DNA of 64,000 nt from Chitinophagales bacterium (lineage in GTDB: Bacteria > Bacteroidota > Bacteroidia > Chitinophagales > Chitinophagaceae). The stretch spans positions 22,155 to 86,154 of the forward strand of contig JAIXKI010000033.1 in NCBI GenBank assembly GCA_026936105.1. Direction: 5' to 3'. The notes under the pieces are model-generated. The model saw nothing but the letters and a program-made list of their open reading frames with translations. It was not told the DNA's origin and did no database searches. Positions 1-10,074 of the stretch are shown here, one piece after another. The stretch's first letter is position 1. The number at the start of each line of letters is the position of its first letter. The translations under genes and the position numbers were made by a program.

Positions 1-329
1 TTCCTGATTTCACTTTTATCTTTTCCGTCGCCATAGATTTCAATATTGTTGCCCACAAAAATTCCGTCACCTGCGAAGGCATAAAACTCAGGCGGATTGG
101 GTATATACAACTTTCCGCCCCCTTTGGCGTTCAGGTACGCAATCGCTTTGTGCAAAGCTGCCGTATCCTCTTTAAGGGATGCAACGCCCAGCCCTTTAGC
201 GCCAAAGCTCATCAGATTAATGGTTTCGGTAGCAGGTGCTTGTTGCATTAAGATGTTTTCTCTTTCTTGATTTTGTGATTTGCAGAAAGTAGTCATTGTC
301 AGGATTATTATCAATGATAGCGATTTCAT
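1..329 (-). CDS. Pectate-lyase-superfamily (beta-helix) lipoprotein, N-terminal part
   Basis: The gene runs off the left edge; about 109 N-terminal residues are visible. It starts with a short hydrophobic signal ending in a lipobox-like TTFC. Then comes the typical opening of Pectate_lyase_3 / right-handed beta-helix proteins: an INLMSFGAKG strand, a DTAALHKAI helix and a GGGKLYIP strand, followed by NNIEIYGDGK. In this family the N-terminal motif precedes stacked beta-helix coils that bind or cleave polysaccharide. The catalytic part is outside the window, so lyase, hydrolase or simple carbohydrate binding cannot be told apart. It lies 33 bp downstream of a glycosidase-like lipoprotein on the same strand, probably in one transcript. 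Confidence 0.75.
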   Translation of the reverse strand, partial: MKSLSLIIILTMTTFCKSQNQERENILMQQAPATETINLMSFGAKGLGVASLKEDTAALHKAIAYLNAKGGGKLYIPNPPEFYAFAGDGIFVGNNIEIYGDGKDKSEIR

Positions 330-362
330 TATTACTCTTTTAAATTCATAAAAAGTAAATTT

Positions 363-1499
363 CTATTTGCCAGCCTGCGCTTCAAGCCTGCTGTCATACG
401 ACTGTAGCTCACTCAGGGAAATATAGTTGGTCAATTGATTGGGCGGAACGGGTGTTTCAATAGCTCCTGCTCCCAATGAAATTCCTTTTTCTATAGTACT
501 TCTTAAATCGGACAATTTATCAATAGTCGCTGTCTGATAGTAAATGGGTACCCCTTGTGTATTGTGAACAGTTTTCATGTATCCGCTTATATCGTACATC
601 AAACCGCCCGGTAACCAATCATCGGCGCCTTGAGCATTATCATCACGCAGTGAGTTATTTCCTAATACGGCCTGCTTACCTAAAGTGGCCACCATATAAT
701 CAATCACAGATTTAGTTGGAGCCGCATCTCTGGTTACACCGGGTGGCATTGCTATATTAATAAACTCATTAAATGCCATACTGATTCTTGTCTTCTTCCA
801 CACTTTCATCGCATCAATGGTACTTCGTATTGCTGCAAGGTCTTTCTCTGCCGTCCATCCGGCATTGATATAACTGGTGGAATTGGTTCCCGTTGGACCT
901 CCATTCCCCGCATACCGGATGAATGCCTCACCATATAAAGCGCCGGTGCCTCCGTTTACAATCTCTCTCACCTCTGGAACATTGTCATAAAGGGCGGCAA
1001 GCTTTGCCTGAAAAGAGGCATACGCATTTAAAAACTCGGGTTGCCAGAACTTTGGCATCAAAGAATCGGAAGGGCTGGTAGCAACGGCCGCCAAATCGGT
1101 AAGCAGTGTAAAACTTCCGCTTTGTGTTTTTACCCAATCAGGAGAAGCCACGCCGTACATCACCCGGATTTTGATATTCATATTCAGTCCCGGATTGGCA
1201 TTGTTTTGTTGTTGTGCATAATTAATCGCGTCATCTATCAGATTTGGTCTTACAATATCGCCGTTAGCATTGGGTTGCAGATCACGCCAGGCTACTCTTA
1301 CCACCACGCAGTTTGCTATTTTCATTATATCAGGCGAAGCCGGGGGAGTTAAAAAAAGATTGCTGTAATTTCTGTTGGTAAGCCCTGCCGCCTGTGGTTT
1401 TAATTCATTTTGGTAGCCTGTTCCATTTATTTTGTCTTTTTTGCATGACGTTAATAAGAAAAAGGCGAAAATGCAGAAAATGGAATAGATAAATCGCAT
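363..1499 (-). CDS. TIM-barrel glycoside-hydrolase-like lipoprotein
   Basis: 378 residues. The N-terminus is a lipoprotein signal with lipobox LLTSC followed by KKDK, so the protein is probably anchored on the cell surface or in the periplasm. The body reads like a clan-A-type (beta/alpha)8 barrel: a VVVRVAWRDLQP strand, an IKIRVMYGVASPDW strand, a GALYGEAF segment that could carry an acid/base Glu, and AGAIETPVPP near the C-terminus with a second possible catalytic Glu. I cannot assign a CAZy family. It is divergent from the glycosidase-like gene at 1690 and upstream of the beta-helix gene, which suggests a small polysaccharide-related locus. Confidence 0.55.
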   Translation of the reverse strand: MRFIYSIFCIFAFFLLTSCKKDKINGTGYQNELKPQAAGLTNRNYSNLFLTPPASPDIMKIANCVVVRVAWRDLQPNANGDIVRPNLIDDAINYAQQQNNANPGLNMNIKIRVMYGVASPDWVKTQSGSFTLLTDLAAVATSPSDSLMPKFWQPEFLNAYASFQAKLAALYDNVPEVREIVNGGTGALYGEAFIRYAGNGGPTGTNSTSYINAGWTAEKDLAAIRSTIDAMKVWKKTRISMAFNEFINIAMPPGVTRDAAPTKSVIDYMVATLGKQAVLGNNSLRDDNAQGADDWLPGGLMYDISGYMKTVHNTQGVPIYYQTATIDKLSDLRSTIEKGISLGAGAIETPVPPNQLTNYISLSELQSYDSRLEAQAGK

Positions 1500-1689
1500 A
1501 CTCAGTATCGAAGGGAGATTTTAGGTATTTGATGGCATCTTTATAAATAGGTTTAATATGTTGTGCTAAAAACTTTTATTATTCATTGTATGAAAAGGAA
1601 TATTGAAGAGGCATTATTTTTATTCCGTTAAACCTAAAGTTCCATCTGTCAGTCAGAAATACAATTCACATACCTAAAAAAAAGCAATT

Positions 1690-3084
1690 ATGAAAAAAAT
1701 CAGAACTCATGCTCTATTTGTTTCTTTGGCTTCTTTATTGATTGCTTTTATTACTTACGGGTTTTCGGGCTTTCACAATGAAAAGAACAATGCAGATTCT
1801 TTTTTTAAAGATTATCGGACTTCATCAACCTTGAATGGTAAAGCAGGAAATGCAATCAGTAACATTAATGTGCCAAAGGTTAAAAAGGCAAGCAGCACAC
1901 CTGCCAGGACAACTATTCAAAATAATAAAACAATCCAATCCGGTTTTCATAAAGTAGAGTTTGGTTTCAACATCGGCTTTTTACAAGACTACCGGGCAAA
2001 TCAACAGATGTATGAAAATGCACTCAAAAGAATTCAGAGTGACGGCATTCATGACCTGCGGGTTTATGAGCTGTTTACCAATGGTATTACACAACAGCCC
2101 GGAACTGCTGAACGGCTTGTAGAACACCTTGTTCACAATAACCGATTCAATGTATTGCTTTGTTTATCCAATTTTCCAAACATTTCGTCTATTCAATATA
2201 AAACGACTGACAGGCCTGATTACAAGAACTCAGATGAAAAACAAAATTTTACCAACAGATATCCTCCAGTAAACTTTGATGCCTATCAGAATTACCTGAC
2301 CAACTTTATAGACTCGCTTCAGAAAAAGAATGTGTTGCAAAATGTGAGTTTTGAAATCGGAAATGAGCCTGATTCAAAAAGATTTTTCTGGGGTTCTCCT
2401 GATGATTTTATCAAAATTGCAAAATCAACTGCAGCAGCTCTTGAAAACTATCAGAGGCCGGTTTACTGTTGTGGCTTTACTGCAGAATTTGCCAACGGAG
2501 GAGCAGCGCAACGACATGAATATCTTGACCTGATTCAGGATTCTGATTTCAGGAAAAAAGTAAACTTATCTTTCCACTTTTACCAAAACAATAAATTTGA
2601 AATTCAGCACACAGATTTACCCGGTTTGAAAAACTCCATCATCACTGAGTTTAATTTTTATGCAAACATGAAAAAAGGTTCAGACAAGCTTGATATTGCC
2701 AATTCGCCGTTATTTGGTTCTCTGCTTATACAAATGCTTGACTTCGCCTATAAAAATGATATCAATAAAATTTATCTCTTCAAACTCATTGATGTAGCCA
2801 ATAAAGAAGGGGCATTGGGTTTCTTTGATGAAAACGGAAATCCCAAGCCTGCATATAATGAATTTCTTAAAGTATTTAATGTTGTAAAAGATGGCTTCCG
2901 GGCAGAAGAAAGTGGTTCAGAAATAAAACTGATCGGTGCGAATCAGACTATTGTCTATTCAAAGACTGAAGGAGTTTATACGAATCAGATATCAGGCAGA
3001 AATGGAGGCGGCAACAAGAGAAGAAATGTAAATAAAAATGCCACGGGTTTTTTCATGGGCGACTGGAAGGTTGTGAACAACTAA
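1690..3084 (+). CDS. Exported clan-A glycoside hydrolase-like protein (GH39/GH79-like)
   Basis: 464 residues with an N-terminal hydrophobic segment (about 8-25). Two clan GH-A signatures are visible at the expected spacing: FEIGNEPD with Glu226 as likely acid/base, and IITEFNFY with Glu320 as likely nucleophile. Between them lie GFTAEF and LSFHFYQN strands. The C-terminal 70 residues look like a small beta domain ending in a basic, Gly/Asn-rich stretch. The overall pattern resembles beta-xylosidase or heparanase-like enzymes (GH39/GH79/GH30), but the substrate cannot be read from sequence. It is divergently oriented to another barrel-like lipoprotein, with 190 bp between the two starts. Confidence 0.65.
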   Translation: MKKIRTHALFVSLASLLIAFITYGFSGFHNEKNNADSFFKDYRTSSTLNGKAGNAISNINVPKVKKASSTPARTTIQNNKTIQSGFHKVEFGFNIGFLQDYRANQQMYENALKRIQSDGIHDLRVYELFTNGITQQPGTAERLVEHLVHNNRFNVLLCLSNFPNISSIQYKTTDRPDYKNSDEKQNFTNRYPPVNFDAYQNYLTNFIDSLQKKNVLQNVSFEIGNEPDSKRFFWGSPDDFIKIAKSTAAALENYQRPVYCCGFTAEFANGGAAQRHEYLDLIQDSDFRKKVNLSFHFYQNNKFEIQHTDLPGLKNSIITEFNFYANMKKGSDKLDIANSPLFGSLLIQMLDFAYKNDINKIYLFKLIDVANKEGALGFFDENGNPKPAYNEFLKVFNVVKDGFRAEESGSEIKLIGANQTIVYSKTEGVYTNQISGRNGGGNKRRNVNKNATGFFMGDWKVVNN

Positions 3085-3103
3085 ATTGTCAACTTTAGTT
3101 TTT
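3079..3103 (+). terminator. Weak AT-rich stem-loop after the glycosidase gene
   Basis: AACTAAA and TTTAGTT form a 7-bp stem around an 8-nt loop, followed by a short T run. The stem begins inside the final codons of the gene at 1690. The stem is AT-only apart from one G-C pair, so this is a modest candidate. Confidence 0.35.
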
Positions 3104-3237
3104 ATTGATAATAAAATATCTGGCAATGTTTATTTCGGATAAGCAGAAAAAAGACCATTGGTATGTAAATCAGCAGATGTATGAACTAAAAAACATGTTA
3201 TAATCCAGAGAGAGTATTTACAATAACTTTTTCTTTC

Positions 3238-4698
3238 CTACCACTGAGAATCCTCACCTTTCTGTACCAATACAAATAATCCATCTTCATTGACATATCC
3301 TTTTTTATAAACAGCCATACGGTTTTTATCAAGGCCTATCATAACTTCGGCGTATGCCAATCCGGAAACCGGGTCAAAAGGTTTTATTTCATCAAATACA
3401 GGTAACACGGTTTTTCCTGTTGCCAGATTTATAAACCCAATGACACCACCATGTTTGACTATAGGATTTAAATAATGACCTGAAGTAAAAAACAACTTTG
3501 GTGATTTTGGATTATACATGCTGCTAAGTCCATTATATTTATCAACATGGGCATCTTCCGGAGCGCCGTAAGAGCGGAAGAAATCTTTTGTAGAAATGAG
3601 TTTTAAATCTTTCGTGAGAAAATAGTTATACGAATAGGCCATTCCGTAAGGCTCAAAGTCATTGAATACGCCATATTTTGCTTCATCAGCATCTGTCTGT
3701 TTAAAAACAATTTCTCCTTTTTTATTGATAAAGGCATAGTCAAAGGAAGATTTATCTTTGGGTTCTACCCTCGCATATCCCTGCGAAAAATTATGTGGCC
3801 TGATGGAAAATGTATAAGGTATTACCAGTTCTCCTTTTGTATTGATGAAGCCATATTTCACATAACCAAACTGATCCTTTTGGCCAACCATAGCCATTCC
3901 ATCCGTAAATAAACCGGCATCATCAAATTCAGTATTTGTAATCCTTTTCCCTGAAAGAGTAGTATAAAAATATTTCCCATTGTGAGACCTGAGGGCTATG
4001 CCTTCGCTGATAGCAGCAGGGCTGCCATCGTCATGGATAATTTGATATTTTTTGCCATCTTTTGTAACAACAGTCTGAATATCCTGGTAACTATCACGCG
4101 CCCTCACATCACACATTAAAATTTCACCCGACGGCCTCCAGTTATTATTGCCTTCAATGTATTCCAGTATTTTTCCCTTGGAATTGAGATAACCACTCTT
4201 ACTAAGTCCGTCATAAAAATAAAAAAAACCGTTATTAAACATATACCCGTTTGGCAGATCGTACGTCGCACCTTCCAATCTTAAATTATATTTATTGTAG
4301 GGAATAATAAAATTTCCGGCGGTATCTATCAGTGCGTACGCAGACCCTTTTCTGATAATCGCCGCTCCGTCATTAAAGGAAAACATTTCATCTGCTACAA
4401 TCGTTTTTGCATTGGGAGCAAGCTGGCCCAATTTGGGTAGAAAGGCCTTGCCTATGGACTTAGATGTACTTTTGGTATTTGCATTATTATTGGCTTGTTG
4501 ATTCGTAATGGCTTTCCCGTTATCTCCTTTATTGGGATTCTCTTTATCAGTACTTTTTTTCTTGTGAAAAATATCGCTTAAAGCGTGAGCCACATTCTGA
4601 ATAGATTGATTGATTTCTTCGGATTTTTTCTGTGCATTCACTTCTGGTGAGACGAATAGCAAAACTGAAAACAAAATGGAACAAGAACGTCTAATCAT
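3238..4698 (-). CDS. Exported WG-repeat protein
   Basis: 486 residues from the ATG at 4698. The longer frame opens 81 bp upstream at 4779, but the ATG at 4698 gives a clean signal peptide (MIRRSCSILFSVLLF ending VNAQ), so I prefer it. After a low-complexity Lys/Asn/Gln linker (about 25-80), the body contains WG/KWG-like repeats of about 40 residues, e.g. YGFINTKGELVIPY, YAFINKKGEIVF, GVIGFINLATGKTVLP and GYVNEDG. WG-repeat proteins are common in Bacteroidota and are thought to form extracytoplasmic beta-propeller-like scaffolds; the role here is unknown. No operon partner is visible. Confidence 0.8.
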   Translation of the reverse strand: MIRRSCSILFSVLLFVSPEVNAQKKSEEINQSIQNVAHALSDIFHKKKSTDKENPNKGDNGKAITNQQANNNANTKSTSKSIGKAFLPKLGQLAPNAKTIVADEMFSFNDGAAIIRKGSAYALIDTAGNFIIPYNKYNLRLEGATYDLPNGYMFNNGFFYFYDGLSKSGYLNSKGKILEYIEGNNNWRPSGEILMCDVRARDSYQDIQTVVTKDGKKYQIIHDDGSPAAISEGIALRSHNGKYFYTTLSGKRITNTEFDDAGLFTDGMAMVGQKDQFGYVKYGFINTKGELVIPYTFSIRPHNFSQGYARVEPKDKSSFDYAFINKKGEIVFKQTDADEAKYGVFNDFEPYGMAYSYNYFLTKDLKLISTKDFFRSYGAPEDAHVDKYNGLSSMYNPKSPKLFFTSGHYLNPIVKHGGVIGFINLATGKTVLPVFDEIKPFDPVSGLAYAEVMIGLDKNRMAVYKKGYVNEDGLFVLVQKGEDSQW

Positions 4699-4974
4699 GT
4701 CAATAGCTGTTTTAAAATAAAAAATCAGTATCCTCAAAATGAGGATTAAAGTCTTGGGTTCAGAAGGTTGGAAAAACAATAACAGAATCAGGTATAGTGG
4801 AACTGGAGAGTTATTCTGAAATTACTTTTTTTCTTATTGGTTTATCAAATTTACAAAACAAGCAAATATGATTTATAAATTTTTCGTTTGGTTAATAAAT
4901 ATTTGGGGTATTGGTAAAATTTAATCCCGCTTATTAAACCAAAGCTTTGTGTAAATTTATTTTAGGGCAAGACA

Positions 4975-5083
4975 GTCTCCTCCGCAGGGGCTCGTCGTTA
5001 TGTAACTACCATTCCATTTCGCTAAACTCCGTTTCATCGCTTAAAGCGATAAAATAATGATGCGGGATAGGATGTCTCGCATA
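4975..5083 (+). repeat. Hairpin-rich intergenic repeat, copy A
   Basis: First of at least nine copies of a dispersed element, all in + orientation, between here and 25329. The left part reads GTCTCC..CCGCAGGGGCTCGTCG then TATGTAACTAC. The right part has two hairpins: ATCGCT/AGCGAT around TAA, then ATGCGGGAT/GTCTCGCAT around a 5-nt loop. It is close to copy B; the pair brackets the RecQ-UvrD gene in direct orientation. The rest of the 550-bp gap (4699-4974 and 5084-5248) is AT-rich, and I see no gene in it. Confidence 0.8.
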
Positions 5084-5248
5084 CCAAGACATCAGCGGCA
5101 CTGTTTTCCAGGCATCGTACATATTTCAAAGCTCAGAAAGTCAATTTAGTGAAATGCTTAATTGACCAGTAACTTCATTATGAGATTTCCTCATGTTTTA
5201 TTACTTTGTGTTTCAATCACTTGAAAAATAATAAATGCTTACCTGAAA

Positions 5249-8200
5249 ATGCATACAGTTGCATTTATTGATACGGAGATTGAGCCATTAAGCCGGAAAA
5301 TTCTTGACATTGGCAGTGTCAGGAGTGACGGAAGTTTATTTCATAAAAATTCGTTAGCTGAGTTCATTTCATTTTTAAACGGATCACAATACGTTTGCGG
5401 GCATAATATTCTCAATCACGACATAAAGTATGTCGGCAATGCTTTGACTGATGCAGGAATTAACCCCGAAAACATCATTGACACTTTATTTCTCTCCCCT
5501 CTATTATTTCCAACAAAGCCTTATCATGCCTTACTCAAAGACGATAAGCTTCAAACGGAGGATACGAATAATCCTTTGAACGATTCGATCAAGGCAAAAG
5601 ACCTGTTCTACGACGAAATAGCTGCCTTCAGACAGGCTGATGAAGATCTCAAACAGATCTTTTATCTGCTGCTGAAAGATAAGAAAGAGTTCTCTTCTTT
5701 CTTTCGCTTTACCGGATATACAAGTCTGGAAACAGATATAGAAAATTTGATCCGCAAAAAATTTCAAAACAAAATATGCGATCATGCCGTCCTCTCAAAA
5801 ATAATATCAGAACACCCTATTGAACTTGCTTATTGTTTATCGCTTATTCATTCCTTTATCACTCACAGTAAGATCCGTTCGGTCACACCACCCTGGGTGT
5901 TGAAAAACTATCCCAAAGTTGAGCAGATCATGTTTTGGTTGCGGAACAAACCTTGTGTAAGCGGATGTGTTTATTGCAACAATGTATTTGATATTCACAA
6001 AGGCCTGAAAAATTTTTTTGGCTTTGATTCATTCCGCATCTATGGCGGCGAGCCGCTGCAGGAAAAGGCAGTGAAGGCTGCCGTGAACAACAAATCAATT
6101 CTTGCTTTGTTCCCGACCGGCGGCGGTAAGTCAATCACTTTCCAGGTACCCGCTTTAATGAGCGGTGAGAGCTGCAACGGCCTGACCGTTGTAATTTCTC
6201 CGTTACAGTCACTGATGAAAGACCAGGTTGACAATCTGGAAAAAAACGGTATCACCGAAGCCGTTACCATCAACGGCTTGCTTGATCCGATTGAAAGGGC
6301 TAAATCATTTGAGCGGGTAGAGAATGGTTCTGCTTCCATTCTTTACATCTCGCCGGAATCATTGCGTTCACGAACAATCGAACGATTGCTTTTGGATAGA
6401 AAGGTGGTCCGGTTTGTTATTGACGAAGCACATTGCTTTTCTTCATGGGGACAGGACTTCAGAGTTGATTACCTGTATATCGGCGATTTCATCAAAGCGA
6501 TCCGGGAAAAGAAAAACCTTGAAGAGGGAATCCCCGTTTCCTGTTTTACTGCAACAGCCAAGCAAAAAGTGATCGAAGATATCAGGGATTATTTCCGGGA
6601 AAAGTTGTCTGTTGAACTTGAACTTTTCACTTCCAATGCATCAAGAACCAACCTCCATTATAAAGTATTTGAAAAGAAAGATGAAGAAGAAAAATACCAG
6701 GCACTCAGGGATTTGATCGAAGAAAAGAATTGCCCCACTATCGTTTATGTTTCACGAACACGGAAAGCCTATTCTCTTGCAAAGAGATTGACTGAAGATG
6801 GTTTCAATGCAAGACCCTATCACGGTAAAATGGATATGACCGAAAAAACGGAAAATCAAAATGCCTTCATGTCCGGCGATGTTTCGATCATGGTTGCCAC
6901 TTCTGCCTTCGGCATGGGTGTTGACAAAAAAGATGTTGGCATGGTGGTCCATTATGAAATATCTGATTCTCTTGAAAACTATGTCCAGGAAGCGGGAAGG
7001 GCCGGCAGAGACGAGAATATAAGCGCCGATTGTTATGTATTATTCAACGAAGAGGATCTCAGCAAGCATTTTATCCTGTTGAATCAAACCAAGCTTTCCA
7101 TCAAAGAGATCCAGCAAGTGTGGAAAGCCATAAAAGATATTACAAAATTCCGTTTAACAGTTTCAAACTCCGCTTTGGAAATTGCAAGAAAAGCGGGATG
7201 GGATGACAATGTTGTCGAGATCGAGACAAGGGTTACTACGGCTATCGCAGCCCTGGAAGATGCAGGGTATCTGAAACGCGGACAAAACATGCCAAGGATT
7301 TTTGCAAACAGCATACTCTCCAGGAATGCCCAGGAAGCCATTGATAAGATCAATAAGTCTGAAAAATTTGAAGAAAATCAGAAGATCAAAGGGATCCGTA
7401 TCATCAAGAAGCTCTTCTCCAGTAAAAACAGAAAACAATCAACAGATGAAGCTGCAGAGTCGCGGGTAGATTATCTCAGCGACCATTTAGGGATCGTCCG
7501 TGAAGAAGTGATCAACATCATCAATCTTCTTCGGGAAGAGAAGATTTTGGCAGATGCAAAAGACCTGACCGCTTTCATCAAGAAAAGCGATAATAAAAAC
7601 CGCTCGCTTAATATCGTTGAATCTTACTGCAAGATCGAGAACTTTCTGCTCCAGGTTTTTGAAGAACAGGAAAAGACATTTCATATTAAGGAATTGAATG
7701 AAGAAGCAGAACAAAAAGGATGTGAAAATGTAAGCGTCAACAAATTAAAGACCCTTATCAATTTCTGGACGATTAAGAATTGGATCAAGCGGCACAATCT
7801 TGAATACTCAAAGAACCTGATCGCAGTGCTTTCTCTTTACCCGAAAGAGGAGTTAAAGGAAAAGCTGAAAAAGCGGCATGAACTGGCAAAATTCATTGTA
7901 GATTATCTCTACGGAAAAATTAATTCAGGCACTTCAGAAGATGAACCGGAAAAGGAGGAAGTACTGGTCGAATTCTCTGTTCAGGAACTGAAAGTTGAAT
8001 TTGAGAGGTATCCCAAACTCTTTAAAACGAATGTTTCCTTTGACGACATAGAAGATGCTCTTTTTTATCTTTCCAGAATTGAGGCTATAAGTATTGAAGG
8101 TGGTTTCCTGGTCGTGTACAACCGCCTGACCATAGAGCGGCTTGAGAAAGACACCAAAAAACGTTATAAGGTCGAAGATTATCAAAAGCTGAATCAGTTT

Positions 8201-10063
8201 TATGAAAATAAGATACAGCAAATCCACATTGTGGGCGAATATGCAAAAAAGATGATCAGCGATTACAAAGACGCTTTGCAATTTGTGGATGACTATTTCC
8301 GCTTGAACTACAGTTCATTCATTAATAAATATTTCAAAGGGAGCCGGCTGAATGAAATCAAACGCAACCTGACACCTTCCAAGTTCAGGAAATTATTCGG
8401 AGAACTTTCACCGGCGCAATTGAAAATAATAAATGACCGTGAAGCGAAATACATAGTTGTGGCAGCAGGTCCGGGCAGTGGAAAGACCAGAGTGTTGGTT
8501 CATAAGCTCGCTTCCTTGCTATTGATGGAAGATGTAAAGCATGAACAATTACTCATGTTAACTTTTTCAAGGGCAGCAGCAACAGAATTTAAAAAGCGTC
8601 TCCTGGTGCTCATCGGCAATGCAGCCAACTTTGTGGAAATAAAAACTTTTCATTCCTATTGCTTTGATCTGTTGGGAAAGGTTGGAACCCTGGAAAAATC
8701 AGATGAGATTCTGAAAAAGACGGTCGAAAGAATTAAAAGTAAAGAAGTGGAAGCCAGCCGTATCACTAAAACCGTTTTAGTGATTGATGAAGCACAAGAC
8801 ATGGATGAAGATGAATTCAGTTTGATAAATACTTTGATGGAGCAAAATGAAGATATGAGAGTGATCGCCGTTGGAGATGATGACCAGAATATTTATGAGT
8901 TCAGGGGAGCAAGCTCAAAGTATCTTGAACAGTTCATTAAAGTGAACAAAGCAGTAAAATATGAGTTGATAGAGAATTACAGGAGCAAAGCCAACCTTGT
9001 AGCATTTACAAATCAATTTGTAAAAAAGATCCTTCACCGGCTGAAAGCTACTCCGATCATTGCAAAACAACCGGACAACGGAAAATTGAAACTGGTCCGT
9101 TATCAAAGCAGTCACCTTATTAACCCACTGGTTCGAGACATACTCAGTACCGGGCTTACAGGAACTACCTGCGTTCTCACAAAGAAGAATGAAGAAGCTT
9201 TGCAAATAACCGGTTTGCTTTTGAAACACCATATGAAAGCCAAATTGATACAGACAAATGACAACTTCAGTTTATACAATCTTTCAGAGGTAAGGTTTTT
9301 TCTCAGACGATTGGACCTGGCAGATGATGTTTTCATAATCAGTGATGAAGTTTGGGTAAGAGCCAAACGGGAGTTGGTGGAGAATTTCCGAAACAGCGCC
9401 ATGCTGGATGTATGCAATAACATTATTAAAGATTTTGAAGCGGTCAACCCCAAAAAGAAATACAAATCTGATTTTGAAGTATTCATCCGCGAATCTAGGC
9501 TGGAAGATTTCATTAATAAGAACGGAGAAACCATTTTCGTTTCTACCATCCATAAAGCCAAGGGAAAAGAATTTGATAATGTTTTCCTGATGCTTGAAAA
9601 CTTCAGCACTGCAACTGATGAGACCAAACGGCAGTTATATGTCGCCATGACAAGAGCCAGACAGAATCTGACCATACATCTGAACTCAAATTTTCTTGAT
9701 GATATTTCAGCTGAAGGCCTGGAACGGATTCAGGACAGAAATATTTATACACCGCCATCCGAATTGGTAATGCATCTGACTCACAAAGATGTTTGGCTGG
9801 GCTACTTCTTCAGTAAACAATATTATATATCGCAACTTCAAAGTGGTGTTGAATTAAAACCGGATGGAGACGTGTGCCTGAATTCAAAAGGGCAATCTGT
9901 TTTGAAATTCTCTAAGCAATTTGCAAAAGATATCGGGTCCATGAAGCAAAAGGGTTTTGCATTAAAAAGAGTCGTTGTGAATTTCATAGTGTATTGGAAG
10001 GGAGAGGACTCTCAACGGGAAGTGAAAATCATTCTTCCGGAAGTGCATTTTGAGAAAAAGTAG
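5249..10063 (+). CDS. Exonuclease-RecQ-UvrD fusion helicase
   Basis: 1604 residues, three enzymatic units in one chain. Residues 1-120 resemble a DEDD 3'-5' exonuclease: IDTE (D8, E10), HNILNHD (D58) and D112; the usual final His position appears to be Asn107. A CX3CX2C motif (C236, C240, C243) with H250 may bind metal. Residues about 255-720 are a RecQ-type SF2 helicase: Walker A FPTGGGKS (289-295), DEAH 392-395 with the RecQ aromatic loop CFSSWGQDFR, and motif VI QEAGRAGRD (580-588). Residues about 1050-1500 are a UvrD/Rep-type SF1 helicase: GPGSGKT near 1074, DEAQD near 1180, GDDDQNIYEFRG, STIHKAKGKEFD and YVAMTRAR. It probably processes or unwinds DNA in repair, recombination or defence. 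It is bracketed by repeats A and B. Confidence 0.93.
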   Translation: MHTVAFIDTEIEPLSRKILDIGSVRSDGSLFHKNSLAEFISFLNGSQYVCGHNILNHDIKYVGNALTDAGINPENIIDTLFLSPLLFPTKPYHALLKDDKLQTEDTNNPLNDSIKAKDLFYDEIAAFRQADEDLKQIFYLLLKDKKEFSSFFRFTGYTSLETDIENLIRKKFQNKICDHAVLSKIISEHPIELAYCLSLIHSFITHSKIRSVTPPWVLKNYPKVEQIMFWLRNKPCVSGCVYCNNVFDIHKGLKNFFGFDSFRIYGGEPLQEKAVKAAVNNKSILALFPTGGGKSITFQVPALMSGESCNGLTVVISPLQSLMKDQVDNLEKNGITEAVTINGLLDPIERAKSFERVENGSASILYISPESLRSRTIERLLLDRKVVRFVIDEAHCFSSWGQDFRVDYLYIGDFIKAIREKKNLEEGIPVSCFTATAKQKVIEDIRDYFREKLSVELELFTSNASRTNLHYKVFEKKDEEEKYQALRDLIEEKNCPTIVYVSRTRKAYSLAKRLTEDGFNARPYHGKMDMTEKTENQNAFMSGDVSIMVATSAFGMGVDKKDVGMVVHYEISDSLENYVQEAGRAGRDENISADCYVLFNEEDLSKHFILLNQTKLSIKEIQQVWKAIKDITKFRLTVSNSALEIARKAGWDDNVVEIETRVTTAIAALEDAGYLKRGQNMPRIFANSILSRNAQEAIDKINKSEKFEENQKIKGIRIIKKLFSSKNRKQSTDEAAESRVDYLSDHLGIVREEVINIINLLREEKILADAKDLTAFIKKSDNKNRSLNIVESYCKIENFLLQVFEEQEKTFHIKELNEEAEQKGCENVSVNKLKTLINFWTIKNWIKRHNLEYSKNLIAVLSLYPKEELKEKLKKRHELAKFIVDYLYGKINSGTSEDEPEKEEVLVEFSVQELKVEFERYPKLFKTNVSFDDIEDALFYLSRIEAISIEGGFLVVYNRLTIERLEKDTKKRYKVEDYQKLNQFYENKIQQIHIVGEYAKKMISDYKDALQFVDDYFRLNYSSFINKYFKGSRLNEIKRNLTPSKFRKLFGELSPAQLKIINDREAKYIVVAAGPGSGKTRVLVHKLASLLLMEDVKHEQLLMLTFSRAAATEFKKRLLVLIGNAANFVEIKTFHSYCFDLLGKVGTLEKSDEILKKTVERIKSKEVEASRITKTVLVIDEAQDMDEDEFSLINTLMEQNEDMRVIAVGDDDQNIYEFRGASSKYLEQFIKVNKAVKYELIENYRSKANLVAFTNQFVKKILHRLKATPIIAKQPDNGKLKLVRYQSSHLINPLVRDILSTGLTGTTCVLTKKNEEALQITGLLLKHHMKAKLIQTNDNFSLYNLSEVRFFLRRLDLADDVFIISDEVWVRAKRELVENFRNSAMLDVCNNIIKDFEAVNPKKKYKSDFEVFIRESRLEDFINKNGETIFVSTIHKAKGKEFDNVFLMLENFSTATDETKRQLYVAMTRARQNLTIHLNSNFLDDISAEGLERIQDRNIYTPPSELVMHLTHKDVWLGYFFSKQYYISQLQSGVELKPDGDVCLNSKGQSVLKFSKQFAKDIGSMKQKGFALKRVVVNFIVYWKGEDSQREVKIILPEVHFEKK

Positions 10064-10074
10064 TCTTTTTTCCG

